A DNA stretch of 64,000 nucleotides. Source: Diplonema japonicum. Its lineage: Eukaryota; Euglenozoa; Diplonemea; Diplonemida; Diplonemidae. The notes beneath the pieces were generated by a model. That model saw nothing but the letters and a program-made list of their open reading frames with translations, did no database searches and was not told the origin of the DNA. Both the position numbers and the translations under genes were made by a program. The stretch is from assembly GCA_964019335.1 (NCBI GenBank), contig OZ025669.1:496001-560000 (forward strand). Direction: 5' to 3'. Below, piece after piece: positions 1-9,033 of this stretch (positions are counted from its first letter, which is position 1; every line of letters starts with the position of its first letter).

Positions 1-2871
1 CCCATCACCTTCACTTTGCACGCTTCCGGCTTTTCTTGAAAGTAGGGCTGCATCACAGGAACACCGGCCTTTTTTTTTTTTTTTTTTTCTTTTTTTCCCG
101 TTGTCAAAAAAAAAAAAAAATAATAATAATAATACCGGGCTGATAAACGTAATCGGCGGACAACGAAAGCCTGACTCTTTGTGCGCCTTTTCAAGAGCGT
201 GTAACGTTTCCTTTTTTTTTTTTTTTTTTTTCCCCCTCCCAAAATATACCTTGAACCATTTCTGCACGTGGATAGCACCCATAAAGACATCCTCCAGAGA
301 CTTCTGAATGAGGGTAACCACGTACCGTGCCACCGTCTTTAGGTAGGGGGCAGAAGGGCGGGGGACCATGTTTTCCGTCTGGGATACGAGCTGCCCGTGC
401 ACCTGGTTGGTCATCCCCATGTTCGTCACACCATAGACATTTGTCATTACCGACTGCTTCACAGTCTTTCGCTTGAGAAGGGGGTGCACAAAGACAGCCA
501 TTGCACTGTTTTCAGTGCTCATTTCTGCTTGGTTGTAGACTTTCACCTGTTCCAGGACTGTGGTGTATACATCAGAAGGCTTGTCGGCAAATGACTTTCG
601 TGTCAAGTTGGCTGTGGTGGCGCCCTTCACGTCCAGTGCCAGTGCGGAGTAATGCTGCAGACCATTGCAAGACCCGTCCACGTGGATGGGCACTCTCGTT
701 TCATAGTTTCGCGGTCCTGAAGAATGTTTCAAAGCATTCGCCAGCTCGCACAGCACAGTGTAGCCCAGAAGCGGTTTATCAGCAGACCTCCACAACGCAT
801 CCAGTGACTCCGGATCCTCCTGGTTCCGAATGATGCTCTCCACATTGCTGTCGCACCATTGTATCCTGTCATCGAAGGACGCCTTGTCCAGCCCCATGAG
901 GTTGGCCGCGTGGATTTTTAAGTGGAACAACCCGTTCGCCCCCAAGGGTTTCGCATCCGCGAACTCCAGCAACGATCTGATAAAGTCCGAAGCTTGATAG
1001 TTGAGCCCCGCGTGCAGAGGGTACGTCCGCCCTCTGAAGTCACAGTTCGACGGTAGCCACAATGTTTTATTCCTGAACTTCTGCGTGAGGTCCGTGATCT
1101 GCCCGGCAGATGCCGATGCAGACGTGCGTTGCGCGATTTTAATAGATTGCTCGGTGACGGCAAGCTTGTGCACTCCTTGCGATTTGAATGTTTTGAATTT
1201 TGGTGAAACAGGGGGGAGCGGGATCCACCCGCCACGCAACTTATCACCCATGTCGAGACCAGTAGCCTTCACGTACATCGAATGCTTGATGGCTACCTCT
1301 GAAAGTCGCCATCTCACGTTGTTTATGTAGTCGAGGGACTTCACGTAGTTGGTTTGGTGCGATGCTTGTGCGGTGGCATACATGAGACGCTTGCACAGGT
1401 TGTTATTGGAGTTTGAAAAGCGGAGAAGGGATGCGGAGAGGGTTTTGTAAGGAGAGGCGGTCTTACGACCGTTGACCATACGAAGCTGTAACCACGGTTC
1501 CGGTGGGCAGATCATCGGAGGGTAGTCGGTGACGAACCCGCTCTCGCTCTTTGTGAGGTCAGCAAAGTCTGCGTCAATACGCAGTATAGTCATGCTTATC
1601 GGCGGCTCAAGCGGCGTTTTCCTCACCCTAATGGTCCCCATCAGGAACGGCCTCACATTGTTGACGGTAACTGAGACCAGCAGATGCAACAGCGTGCTAG
1701 CAGCGTGGAAGTGTCTAGGCGCTATCGCCTCTCTTCGCCCATACAGTTCGGTATATTTTCGGTTCCTCGTCTCCCACTGCAAGCATAGCTTGGCAATGCT
1801 TTTCACGATGACGGAAACCTGTGCACGCTCGTCAGGTTGCGACTGTTTTTTGATCGCATCTGCTACTTGTTCTTTGACGAACGAGGGAATCTTCTCCATG
1901 TACTGATCCAAGTAGAATCTCTTGCTCCGCATGTGGTCTAGTGCTTTCTTTTCAACGTCTGCGATCTGCTGGTATACGTTGAGAAGCAATCGAGCTTCAT
2001 GGAGCCCACGCGCACCATTGACAGGGTTTTGTGAGGTATTCTCAAAAGGCGTGTCTTTCAACCGGTTTACAATGTCGGTAAGGTTGGAGGGAACGACAGC
2101 TTTGTTGCGAATTCCACCGGAGATACAGCTCAGGAGAAGAGGGACGGAAGCAGGGGGTTCGTTATAAACCATCCTACAAAGGATTGCATGGTGATGTTCA
2201 GCAGGCACACTGCTGTGTCGAATGAGGGAGTATTTTTCCCGAGACGTCTTATCATGTGTTACTAGCCCTCGCTTTGAACGATTGACAGAATGGTTACCAA
2301 CCACAATACCGGATGAGAGCTTCCTCAATACGAGGCGTACGATTCTGTCCATCTCTGACGGGACACCTGAAAGGAGTACATTGTCCTCCGTAAGATGCTT
2401 CTGAGCACCGTTTGTTGCATCGTTAAGATAATCGAAATCGGCGTCGTCATCTGCCAATTCAGCCTCTTGTTCTCGCACTGTTTCTTCGTCTATTTCTATA
2501 CCTTGGATTATATGTTCCAGTCTTTTGTCGAGCAGCTCGTACAGCGACTCGTCAAGCGTTAAAAGGGTCTTCACGTGAGTGAGGTAATCGGTTTTAAACT
2601 GGTCGATGATCAGTTGGATGTTTAGTTCCGATGCGCTCACCTCGTCGATGCCGTTTGTTTCCGGTTCTTTCTCGAGCTGCCATCGTTGTTCAAGTGCGAT
2701 CTGCTCCTCCTCAGCGTGGGTTACAACTGCTGGCGGTTCGTCCTCGCCATTAGCGGGGATCTTGTCCACCAGTACCACTACCGGCTTGCTTTGTTGCAGC
2801 CTAACTGCTTCATTATGTTCTCTCTTCGCCCTGCCCAACGTACTCAATCTGATCAACCCCCGTTTCAACAT
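1..2871 (-). CDS. POLRMT: Mitochondrial single-subunit (T7-like) DNA-directed RNA polymerase, 3' end beyond window
   Basis: Transcribes mitochondrial DNA. The minus-strand frame opens with ATG at 2871 and runs uninterrupted for 874 codons to 250. Visible family motifs are CDFRGRTYP (about residue 606), DGSCNGLQHYSAL with the motif-A catalytic Asp near residue 732, and the fingers-helix segment KQSVMTNVYG near residue 803. Two small introns follow: about 211-249 (39 nt) and 69-135 (67 nt), both ending in A-runs plus AG. They flank a 75-nt exon (136-210) whose product joins in frame to AGVPVMQPY, matching the family's conserved PLG.PV.QPY segment. The first intron has no stop and is a multiple of three, so a naive frame reads through it. 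The C-terminal part with the second catalytic Asp (HDS motif) lies left of the window. Family identity is secure; mitochondrial location is inferred from the family. Confidence 0.93.
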   Translation of the reverse strand, partial: MLKRGLIRLSTLGRAKREHNEAVRLQQSKPVVVLVDKIPANGEDEPPAVVTHAEEEQIALEQRWQLEKEPETNGIDEVSASELNIQLIIDQFKTDYLTHVKTLLTLDESLYELLDKRLEHIIQGIEIDEETVREQEAELADDDADFDYLNDATNGAQKHLTEDNVLLSGVPSEMDRIVRLVLRKLSSGIVVGNHSVNRSKRGLVTHDKTSREKYSLIRHSSVPAEHHHAILCRMVYNEPPASVPLLLSCISGGIRNKAVVPSNLTDIVNRLKDTPFENTSQNPVNGARGLHEARLLLNVYQQIADVEKKALDHMRSKRFYLDQYMEKIPSFVKEQVADAIKKQSQPDERAQVSVIVKSIAKLCLQWETRNRKYTELYGRREAIAPRHFHAASTLLHLLVSVTVNNVRPFLMGTIRVRKTPLEPPISMTILRIDADFADLTKSESGFVTDYPPMICPPEPWLQLRMVNGRKTASPYKTLSASLLRFSNSNNNLCKRLMYATAQASHQTNYVKSLDYINNVRWRLSEVAIKHSMYVKATGLDMGDKLRGGWIPLPPVSPKFKTFKSQGVHKLAVTEQSIKIAQRTSASASAGQITDLTQKFRNKTLWLPSNCDFRGRTYPLHAGLNYQASDFIRSLLEFADAKPLGANGLFHLKIHAANLMGLDKASFDDRIQWCDSNVESIIRNQEDPESLDALWRSADKPLLGYTVLCELANALKHSSGPRNYETRVPIHVDGSCNGLQHYSALALDVKGATTANLTRKSFADKPSDVYTTVLEQVKVYNQAEMSTENSAMAVFVHPLLKRKTVKQSVMTNVYGVTNMGMTNQVHGQLVSQTENMVPRPSAPYLKTVARYVVTLIQKSLEDVFMGAIHVQKWFKVYFGRGKKKKKKKETLHALEKAHKESGFRCPPITFISPVLLLLFFFFFDNGKKRKKKKKKGRCSCDAALLSRKAGSVQSEGDG

Positions 2872-4833
2872 TTTCTTTCCCCCCCACGGGGCTGTTAATT
2901 GTAAAAAAGGTAGGGGGGTAAGAAAAAAACCAGCAAGAATAAAATAAAAAATGAAAAGAGATTACCAGATACTAAAAAAAAAGGGAAGGGAGGGGGGGGG
3001 GGGTGAAAAGGAAAGAGGGGGGGTTTTTTTTCTTGGGAAAGGGCGGGTAGAAGAAAAAGGAGAAAAAAAAAGGGGGGAGGGACACCCCCTTATTGGAAGT
3101 TAAAAATAGGTGGAAAATATTTTTTTTTAAAAAAAAAAAAACACCTCCCCCCTTATCTCACAAAAAATTCTCGATAGAGAGAATAAAAAAGTTTCACTAT
3201 GATAGGGTAACGAAGTGGTTAACAACGCCCCCCCCCCCCCCCCCCCTCCCCCCGAAAAAAGTGAAGGGGGGAGGGAATAAAAAACCGTTGGTAAAAAAAA
3301 GTTCAATACACACCTGATCCACCACAGTTTCACCTTCTTACGACAGCTGCGGAAGAGAGAGAGGGGGGGGGGGGGGGGGGGGGGGCACGTGCTATTCTCA
3401 GGTTTGCAAAGAATCTAACCCAACACCTGTAACCGGAGAGAATTTATGTCATCCGAGGAAACGCAAAAATTGAAAGAGACTTCACACTAAGAGCAGAATT
3501 ACATCATTTATTTTTTTATTTTTATTTATTTTTTTTCTTTTACCAGCCTTGAGAGGGGGAGGGATGTATACGTCACCACCTCACCTAGCATTCAAAAAAC
3601 AAAAACGAAAAAAAAAAAAAAAAAGAAGAAAAAAAAAAAAATGGGGGACACTATTCGATTCTTGCTGTCAAAGGAAAGTTTACCGACGCAAGGGCCGGCT
3701 TCCCTTTAAAGAGGAGAGGAATGAGGAGGGGATGGGGGACTCACATCGTTATGCCAATCTTTTTTTTTTTTTTCTCTTTTCCCCTCGTTCTTTCTGTATC
3801 TCCTTTTTCTGTTTCAATGGGGCGAAGGGGTGACGTAACATTGAAAGAGTGATGAAACTATATTCCAATTCAAAAAAAAAAAAAAAAAAAGTGCGACACA
3901 CGCACATGCCACACAGTGGGATTTCTTCTTTTTTTCTTTTACAGTTGAGTGCCGCTGTGGATGGGAAATGAAAAAGGGGGGAATGAAAAACAGCCTCAAA
4001 AGGGAATGAAGCAGGAACAGACGAAGAGGGGAGGGGGGGGGGGGGGATCCTTTTTACTATGAGGGAAACAATGTTGGGGGGCTTCTTATCACAAGGATAA
4101 GAGAAAGAAAAAAAAAGAAAAAAGAAAACACGAATACACATCTTGCTTTTTATTTTTATTTATTTATTTTTTTTTCCGAAAAAAAAAAATCCTCCCCTTC
4201 ATCCCGTACATAGACACAATTTCTTTTTTTTGGGGGGGGGTTTTTTTTTTGTTCTTCCCTTTCTTTCTTTCAAAGAAAAATCAGTTTTTTTTTTTGTTAC
4301 TGTAAAAAAGAAAAAAAAATCGGAATAGCTTAAAAGAATTCTGTTCTTCAGCATCTTCTGCGTCGTTTTGGTTTTGTTTTGTTTGTTCCAATTTTTTTAT
4401 TTTTCATTTTTTCTTTACAGTAACTTTTTTTTTTTTTTTTTTCTTCTCCATTTTTAAGAAGCAGAAAAAAAAGCAAATAATAACAAAGACGCTAAACCTT
4501 ATTATTTTTTTTGTACTTTCTTTTTTTTCCTTCTTTTTTTTCCAATATTATATTACCCCCCCCCCTCCCTCAGCTGTTGGCTATATTCTTTCTGTCTATT
4601 CTTCCCTGGATCACAAAAGGGGGCGGGGGTAAAAGGAGGCTCAAAAAAAAAACAAGGGAGGGGGGAATAATAAAATGAGGAAAGAAAATATGGGGGGGGG
4701 GAGGGAGGACGAGGGAAAAAAAATTTTTTTTCTCCTTTTTTTTTTTTCTTCTTTCTTCTGTCCAACCAAACACAGAAAAGTTTTGGGGTTTTTATTATTA
4801 TTTTTTTTTTTTTTTTTCCTTATATAGTCCCCG
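2872..4833. other. Long intergenic spacer dominated by homopolymers
   Basis: Nearly 2 kb separates the RNA polymerase start from the ankyrin gene's stop. It is mostly runs of A, T, G and C (for example about 24 G near 3363-3386 and T-runs near 4428). Islands of ordinary composition at about 3300-3500, 3655-3760 and 4320-4380 hold no frame with recognisable protein similarity and no tRNA fold that I can see. Promoters, small RNAs or untranslated regions could be here, but nothing in the sequence singles one out. Confidence 0.6.
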
Positions 4834-5652
4834 TCATCGCCTTGGCTTTGCACCTGCCTTGATAAGATACCTTAACGTAGCTGATGACGCTTTATTACTC
4901 ACCATGGCGTCGTACACGGTACAACCACCCAAGGACTCGTTAGGATCGGCACCAAGGGAAAGTAAATGTTTTGTTAGCTGAGGGCAAGTGGTGCACATCA
5001 GAGGCGGGATTGACTGGCTGCGAACATTAGACCCCTGCCGGACGAGATAAGTTAGAAAAAGCTGCTTTTCACGTGTGGTGAAGCAAGGCGTACTCACAAC
5101 GCATCCAAGTATCTTTGAAGAAGTTGACAAGTTCGCCCCGCACCGTAATAACGCCTTCACCACCTTTACGTTTCCAGACATAGTCGCAGCGCATAAAGGG
5201 TAAGTCACCGTCTCACCAGAGGAAACTTGGTTAGGTGAAACACCGAATTCCGTGAGTAGGAATACTACCTCCTCCGAGCCTGCCATGTGGATGGGGTGGT
5301 ATCCCTTGCTTGGCTCAGCGTTGTTCAGCTCGAACTCTGTGCCCCTGCACTCGATGATGTGGCGCATGATGTCAGCTTCTCCCTTTTCACTGCAGATGTG
5401 TGCAACGGAGAGGCCGTCCTCATCTGTTCCCTTTACTGTCACGCCTGCTCTCATGAAGAGGTCTACGACCTCTATGGCGATCCCGCCTACGCGGAGGACT
5501 GCTGTCAAACCCTCGAAGTCGGCGTTTAGACCCATTTCGCTCAGCTCCTCCTTCGCCAGTAGCATGTCCTCCTCCACGTCATCCTCTGAGACATCTGGTG
5601 GCTCGTCATCCATCCCAAGCAGGTCAAAAGGTGACCCGAGTGTGATTTGCAT
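4834..5652 (-). CDS. Ankyrin-repeat protein, 272 aa
   Basis: Single-exon gene. The first about 50 residues are acidic (DDEPPDVSEDDVEEDM). The remainder is a series of ankyrin-like repeats, for example VKGTDEDGLSVAHICSEKGE, GYHPIHMAGSEEVVFLLTEF, YPLCAATMSGNVKVVKALLR and PLMCTTCPQLTKHLLSLGAD. Ankyrin arrays mediate protein-protein contacts and do not reveal a specific function. No signal peptide or membrane segment is visible. The start is the first ATG of the frame. Ten bases upstream is a pyrimidine tract followed by CCCAG, which would suit a spliced-leader or intron acceptor. The fold is well supported; the partner is unknown. Confidence 0.85.
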   Translation of the reverse strand: MQITLGSPFDLLGMDDEPPDVSEDDVEEDMLLAKEELSEMGLNADFEGLTAVLRVGGIAIEVVDLFMRAGVTVKGTDEDGLSVAHICSEKGEADIMRHIIECRGTEFELNNAEPSKGYHPIHMAGSEEVVFLLTEFGVSPNQVSSGETVTYPLCAATMSGNVKVVKALLRCGANLSTSSKILGCVVSTPCFTTREKQLFLTYLVRQGSNVRSQSIPPLMCTTCPQLTKHLLSLGADPNESLGGCTVYDAMVSNKASSATLRYLIKAGAKPRR

Positions 5653-5670
5653 TTTTTTCTCCCTGGGAAA
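5653..5670 (-). promoter_or_regulatory. Candidate trans-splice acceptor of the ankyrin gene
   Basis: Reading toward the gene, a T/C tract ends in CCCAG at about 5663, then GGAGAAAAAA and the ATG. This resembles a 3' splice site, but no upstream coding exon exists, so it may accept a spliced leader. The role is an inference. Confidence 0.4.
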
Positions 5671-5970
5671 AAAAAGAATACAATTAGGATATAAACGGAA
5701 GGGGAGGGCGAATAGAGGTACGGGGAGAAACGTTAGGGGGTGTTAAGTATTCATCTCACCGCTGCCAATGAAACATAAATGTATTTTTTTTTTTATATTT
5801 ATTTTTTTTCCGCTGGTGAGAAAAACAAAGAGGGGAGGGGGAGGGTGGGGGACTCAACAAAGACCCAATCTGCCCAAATTGACAGACAGTCTCCTCATTG
5901 TGAAGGAGCATTCAAGTTTGTAGGATGGGGGGGGAGAGAAAAAAAATAAGGGGGCAAAGATCGAAGCAAG

Positions 5971-6002
<32 letters not shown>

Positions 6003-6081
6003 ACATTTAAGGGTACCTGCGGTATGTGACAGGACGCCTCTAAAAAAAAGTAATCCCAGTGTAATCACGTAAAAACAAACA
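5671..6081. other. Homopolymer-rich spacer with repeat copy A
   Basis: The 3' flank of the first oxidoreductase gene. It holds an A-run of about 29 at 5971-5999, followed by dispersed repeat copy A (6000-6042). No coding frame was recognised. Confidence 0.6.
6000..6042. repeat. Dispersed short repeat family 1, copy A
   Basis: Contains GGTACCTGCGGTATGTGACA directly after a long A-run. It is almost identical to copy B at 36821-36863 and related to more divergent copies at 14793 and 52931. It lies just past the stop codon of the oxidoreductase gene at 6082. The function is unknown. Confidence 0.7.
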
Positions 6082-7026
6082 TCAAGCAGAAATAGCAATC
6101 TCACGCCCCGTGTCCACCGACTCATGGCAAGCCTTGATAAGGGTTTCGAGAAGGAGAGCATGCTCAAAAGAGACATTTGGAGTAGCGTCCCCACGTGCAA
6201 TGGAAGCGATAAACTGCTTCATTTCTATAACATAAGACTCCCTGTACCGTTCGACAAAGGTGAGGGGTGCCTCGCTCACAGGGTTGGAGACGATGATGTC
6301 GTCCTTCTGGCAGTACAGCTCTAACCGCTGGTCATACGACTTAGACACACGGCTCGACATCAGTGTAATAACCTTCCCAGATGCGAACTTCAAAAACACC
6401 TGTGAGCTCTCGATTGTTCCCGCGGACGCCTTAGTCCCAGGACACCTTGCTGTGGCTGTCACAGAGACAGGGGTTTCACCCATCATCCATACCATGGAAT
6501 CAAGATCGTGGACCACGCAGTCCTTGAACAGGTTCCCTGATATCTTAAGATAGTCAGCGGAGGGGTAGGGGTAGTCCCTGCTTACCACGAACCCGCTGAG
6601 CACCTCACCCACCTCACCAGACTCGTAGCGCTTTTTCGCGTTCATGAGGAACGGGTCGTAACGACGGTTGAACGCTGTGAACAGAAGCTTCCCGCTTTCA
6701 GCAGCGTCGCCGTACACAAGCGAGATCTGAGCTGTTTCGGTGCACAGGGGTTTTTCGGCAAACACGTGTTTCCCTGCCTTCAGGCTTTTTGAGATTGCGT
6801 CGTAGTGAGTTCTTGTCGGGCTGCACACCACAACGAAGTCGACTTCCTCGTCGCACAGTGCGGCCTCCAAAGAGGTGACATGTTTCACACCTTCAGGGAC
6901 CTTGGTGTCCTCGCAAGGGTCCACAATGTACTTCACCCTCACATCGTCCATCTTGGAGAGATTCCCCATGTGGATGTGGCCTGCCCTGCCGTAGCCCACC
7001 ACAATGCCTCTTTGCACAGTAGACAT
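6082..7026 (-). CDS. Gfo/Idh/MocA-family NAD(P)-dependent oxidoreductase, copy 1 (314 aa)
   Basis: Soluble dehydrogenase of the glucose-fructose oxidoreductase / inositol 2-dehydrogenase superfamily. The N-terminal Rossmann fold shows GYGRAGHIHMGNL (residues about 11-23) where the family has GxGxxG. Next comes FVVVCSPTRTHYD, then the hallmark catalytic-lysine motif AGKHVFAEKPLC (about 88-99). The C-terminal part includes DCVVHDLDSMVWMMG, equivalent to the family's GG..D.G.H..D segment. Length is typical for the family. The substrate (inositol, a sugar or another polyol) cannot be read from sequence. Its paralogue at 8015-8962 is nearly identical through most of the body. The start is the first ATG; MSTVQ leads directly into the first beta strand. 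Confidence 0.93.
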   Translation of the reverse strand: MSTVQRGIVVGYGRAGHIHMGNLSKMDDVRVKYIVDPCEDTKVPEGVKHVTSLEAALCDEEVDFVVVCSPTRTHYDAISKSLKAGKHVFAEKPLCTETAQISLVYGDAAESGKLLFTAFNRRYDPFLMNAKKRYESGEVGEVLSGFVVSRDYPYPSADYLKISGNLFKDCVVHDLDSMVWMMGETPVSVTATARCPGTKASAGTIESSQVFLKFASGKVITLMSSRVSKSYDQRLELYCQKDDIIVSNPVSEAPLTFVERYRESYVIEMKQFIASIARGDATPNVSFEHALLLETLIKACHESVDTGREIAISA

Positions 7027-7086
7027 TATTGTCGTGTCGCTTTGTTTGTATTCTTTCTTTTTGTTTTTTTATTCTCGTTTAAGAAA

Positions 7087-7187
7087 GGAATGAGATGGGA
7101 GAGACACCATACAATGAGATGGGATGGATGGGGGGGAATGAGATGGGAGAGACACCATACAATGAGATGGGATGGGATGGGGGGTTG
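7087..7187. repeat. Two-unit tandem repeat, about 50 bp per unit
   Basis: The unit beginning GAATGAGATGGGAGAGACAC occurs twice, at about 7088 and 7138. Each copy ends in several GGGAT/GGATG steps and a G-run. It sits just upstream of the start of oxidoreductase copy 1, so it may fall in that gene's leader. Confidence 0.8.
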
Positions 7188-7700
7188 GCTGTTAATATGT
7201 GGATCTATTATATAGTCCACTGTTCGCTATCTGTCACAAGGTTTTTTGTAAAGAAAACCACAATCCTATATAGCACTACCCAAATAAAGAGATGTATTTT
7301 GTAGCTTCTCCTTTCTCTTTTTTGATAACGACTCAAAAAAAAGGGGGGGGGACAGATGGGAAATTGACGCTAAAGCCAAAAAATGAAAAGGGTTGCAACA
7401 CGAAGTTTTTGAAACACCCCCCCCCCCCCCCCCACGAGCACTTGAGAAATTGAAGAAAATGTGTGTACATTTCTCTTTTTTTTAACTTTCTTCAAAAAGG
7501 TGCTTTTTATTCTGTTTTCTCTCCCTCCATTTGTGTCTTTTTTTTTTTTTTTTTGATTTGTTTGTACTTCCTTTATTTTCTCCTCCATCGGTGATACTTT
7601 AAAAAAAATAGTAACGAGGTAACAAAAAAGAAAAGAAGAAAAAAAAAACAAAAGTTTTCGCAAAATAAATAAAATGATTCTTTTATGACTTACGTCCTTG

Positions 7701-7782
7701 CGTTCGCGCGAGACAAAAAAAAAAGAAGTTACATTTAGAAAATGCTGCAAAGGTTTCTTTGCTCGGCACAAGTTGCATAAGG
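7701..7782. repeat. Dispersed repeat family 2, copy 1
   Basis: Contains a TTCGCGCGAGA block, an A-run, a GCTGCAAAGG block, then CTCGGCACAAGTTGCATA. The same order of blocks recurs at 59221-59345 with different homopolymer lengths between them. It resembles neither flanking gene. Confidence 0.65.
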
Positions 7783-8014
7783 TAATAAAATCATTATTTT
7801 GAAAAAATTCAAAAAAAAAAAGCCCCCTCCCCCTCCAGTGGTTCTATTTTTCGCACACAGTACAAGCGATGGAATTTCTTTCTTCTTCTTTTTTTTTAAA
7901 AAATATTTTCTCTCTTCCTTTCTTTTCGGGATCGGAATACTCATTTTTATTTGGAGAAAAACGGAGATTTTTTTTCTCCCTTTTTTTTTGTTTCTTCCTT
8001 TTTCTTTAAACCAT

Positions 8015-8962
8015 TCAAACTGAGATTGCAACCTCACGCCCCGTGTCCACTGACTCATGGCAAGCCTTGATAAGCGTATCAAGGAGAAGGGAATGACCGA
8101 GGGGAAGATTGGGAGTTGTCACGCCAGCATTGACTGAATCGATAAACTCACGCATCTCATTGACATAAGACTCCCTGTACCGCTCGGCAAAGGTGAGGGG
8201 TGCCTCGCTCACAGGGTTGGAGACGATGATGTCGTCCTTCTGGCAGTACAGCTCTAACCGCTGGTCATACGACTTAGACACACGGCTCGACATCAGTGTA
8301 ATAACCTTCCCAGATGCGAACTTCAAAAACACCTGTGAGCTCTCGATCATCCCTGCAGCCCTCTCCGTCCCTGGGGACCTTGCTGTGGCTGTCACAGAGA
8401 CAGGGGTTTCACCCAAGAGCCATATCATGCAATCAAGATCGTGGACCACACAGTCCTTGAACAGGTTCCCTGATATCTTAAGATACTCCACTACAGGGTA
8501 GGGGTAGTCCCTGCTTACCATCATCCCGCTGAGTACCCCGCCAGCCTCACCAGACTCGTAGCGCTTTTTCGCGTTCATGAGGAACGGGTCGTAACGACGG
8601 TTGAACGCTGTGAACAGAAGCTTCCCGCTTTCAGCAGCGTCGCCGTACACAAGCGAGATCTGAGCTGTTTCGGTGCACAGGGGTTTTTCGGCAAACACGT
8701 GTTTCCCTGCCTTCAGGCTTTTTGAGATGTCTTCGTAGTGCGACCACGTCGGGCTGCACACCACAACGAAGTCGACCTCCTCGTCGCACAGTGCGGCCTC
8801 CAAAGAGGTAACATGTTTCACACCTTCAGGGACCTTGGTGTCCTCGCAAGGGTCCACAATGTACTTCACCCTCACATCGTCCATCTTGGAGAGATTCCCC
8901 ATGTGGATGTGGCCTGCCCTGCCGTAGCCGATCACCGTGCCTGTGCGGACTGGATGAGACAT
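8015..8962 (-). CDS. Gfo/Idh/MocA-family oxidoreductase, copy 2 (315 aa)
   Basis: Tandem paralogue of the gene at 6082-7026, with the same Rossmann motif (VIGYGRAGHIHMGNL) and EKP motif (HVFAEKPLC). It differs mainly in three places. The first 10 residues differ. There is a cluster of changes around 'GGVLSGMMVSRDYPYPVVEY' and 'GTERAAGMIES'. The last about 45 residues also differ. Long stretches between are identical at DNA level. The ATG at 8962 is chosen because a GCACAG acceptor-like site lies 16 nt upstream and an in-frame upstream extension would add only low-quality sequence. Only about 70 nt separate it from the next gene upstream, so the two may share a transcript. The substrate is unknown. 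Confidence 0.92.
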   Translation of the reverse strand: MSHPVRTGTVIGYGRAGHIHMGNLSKMDDVRVKYIVDPCEDTKVPEGVKHVTSLEAALCDEEVDFVVVCSPTWSHYEDISKSLKAGKHVFAEKPLCTETAQISLVYGDAAESGKLLFTAFNRRYDPFLMNAKKRYESGEAGGVLSGMMVSRDYPYPVVEYLKISGNLFKDCVVHDLDCMIWLLGETPVSVTATARSPGTERAAGMIESSQVFLKFASGKVITLMSSRVSKSYDQRLELYCQKDDIIVSNPVSEAPLTFAERYRESYVNEMREFIDSVNAGVTTPNLPLGHSLLLDTLIKACHESVDTGREVAISV

Positions 8963-9033
8963 TGTTCCCGCTTCGTGTCTGTGCACCAACAATTTAAAAA
9001 AATAGAACAATATAATAAAAGTAGAATAAAGTA

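Larger units (their letters stand above)
7027..8014. other. Spacer between the oxidoreductase paralogues
   Basis: Holds a two-unit tandem repeat (about 7087-7187), a copy of dispersed repeat family 2 (about 7701-7782) and long C, A and T runs. Apparent frames here are low-complexity Lys/Phe/Pro stretches and are not supported as genes. Confidence 0.6.

Noticed and set aside
3093-4853. Frames encoding poly-Lys, poly-Phe, poly-Gly and poly-Pro strings on both strands
   Set aside because: They arise from A, T, G and C runs and have no start context, domain or normal composition.
7087-7187. Two-unit repeat considered as a CRISPR-like array
   Set aside because: Only two adjacent units without spacers, in a eukaryotic genome; it is a simple tandem duplication.
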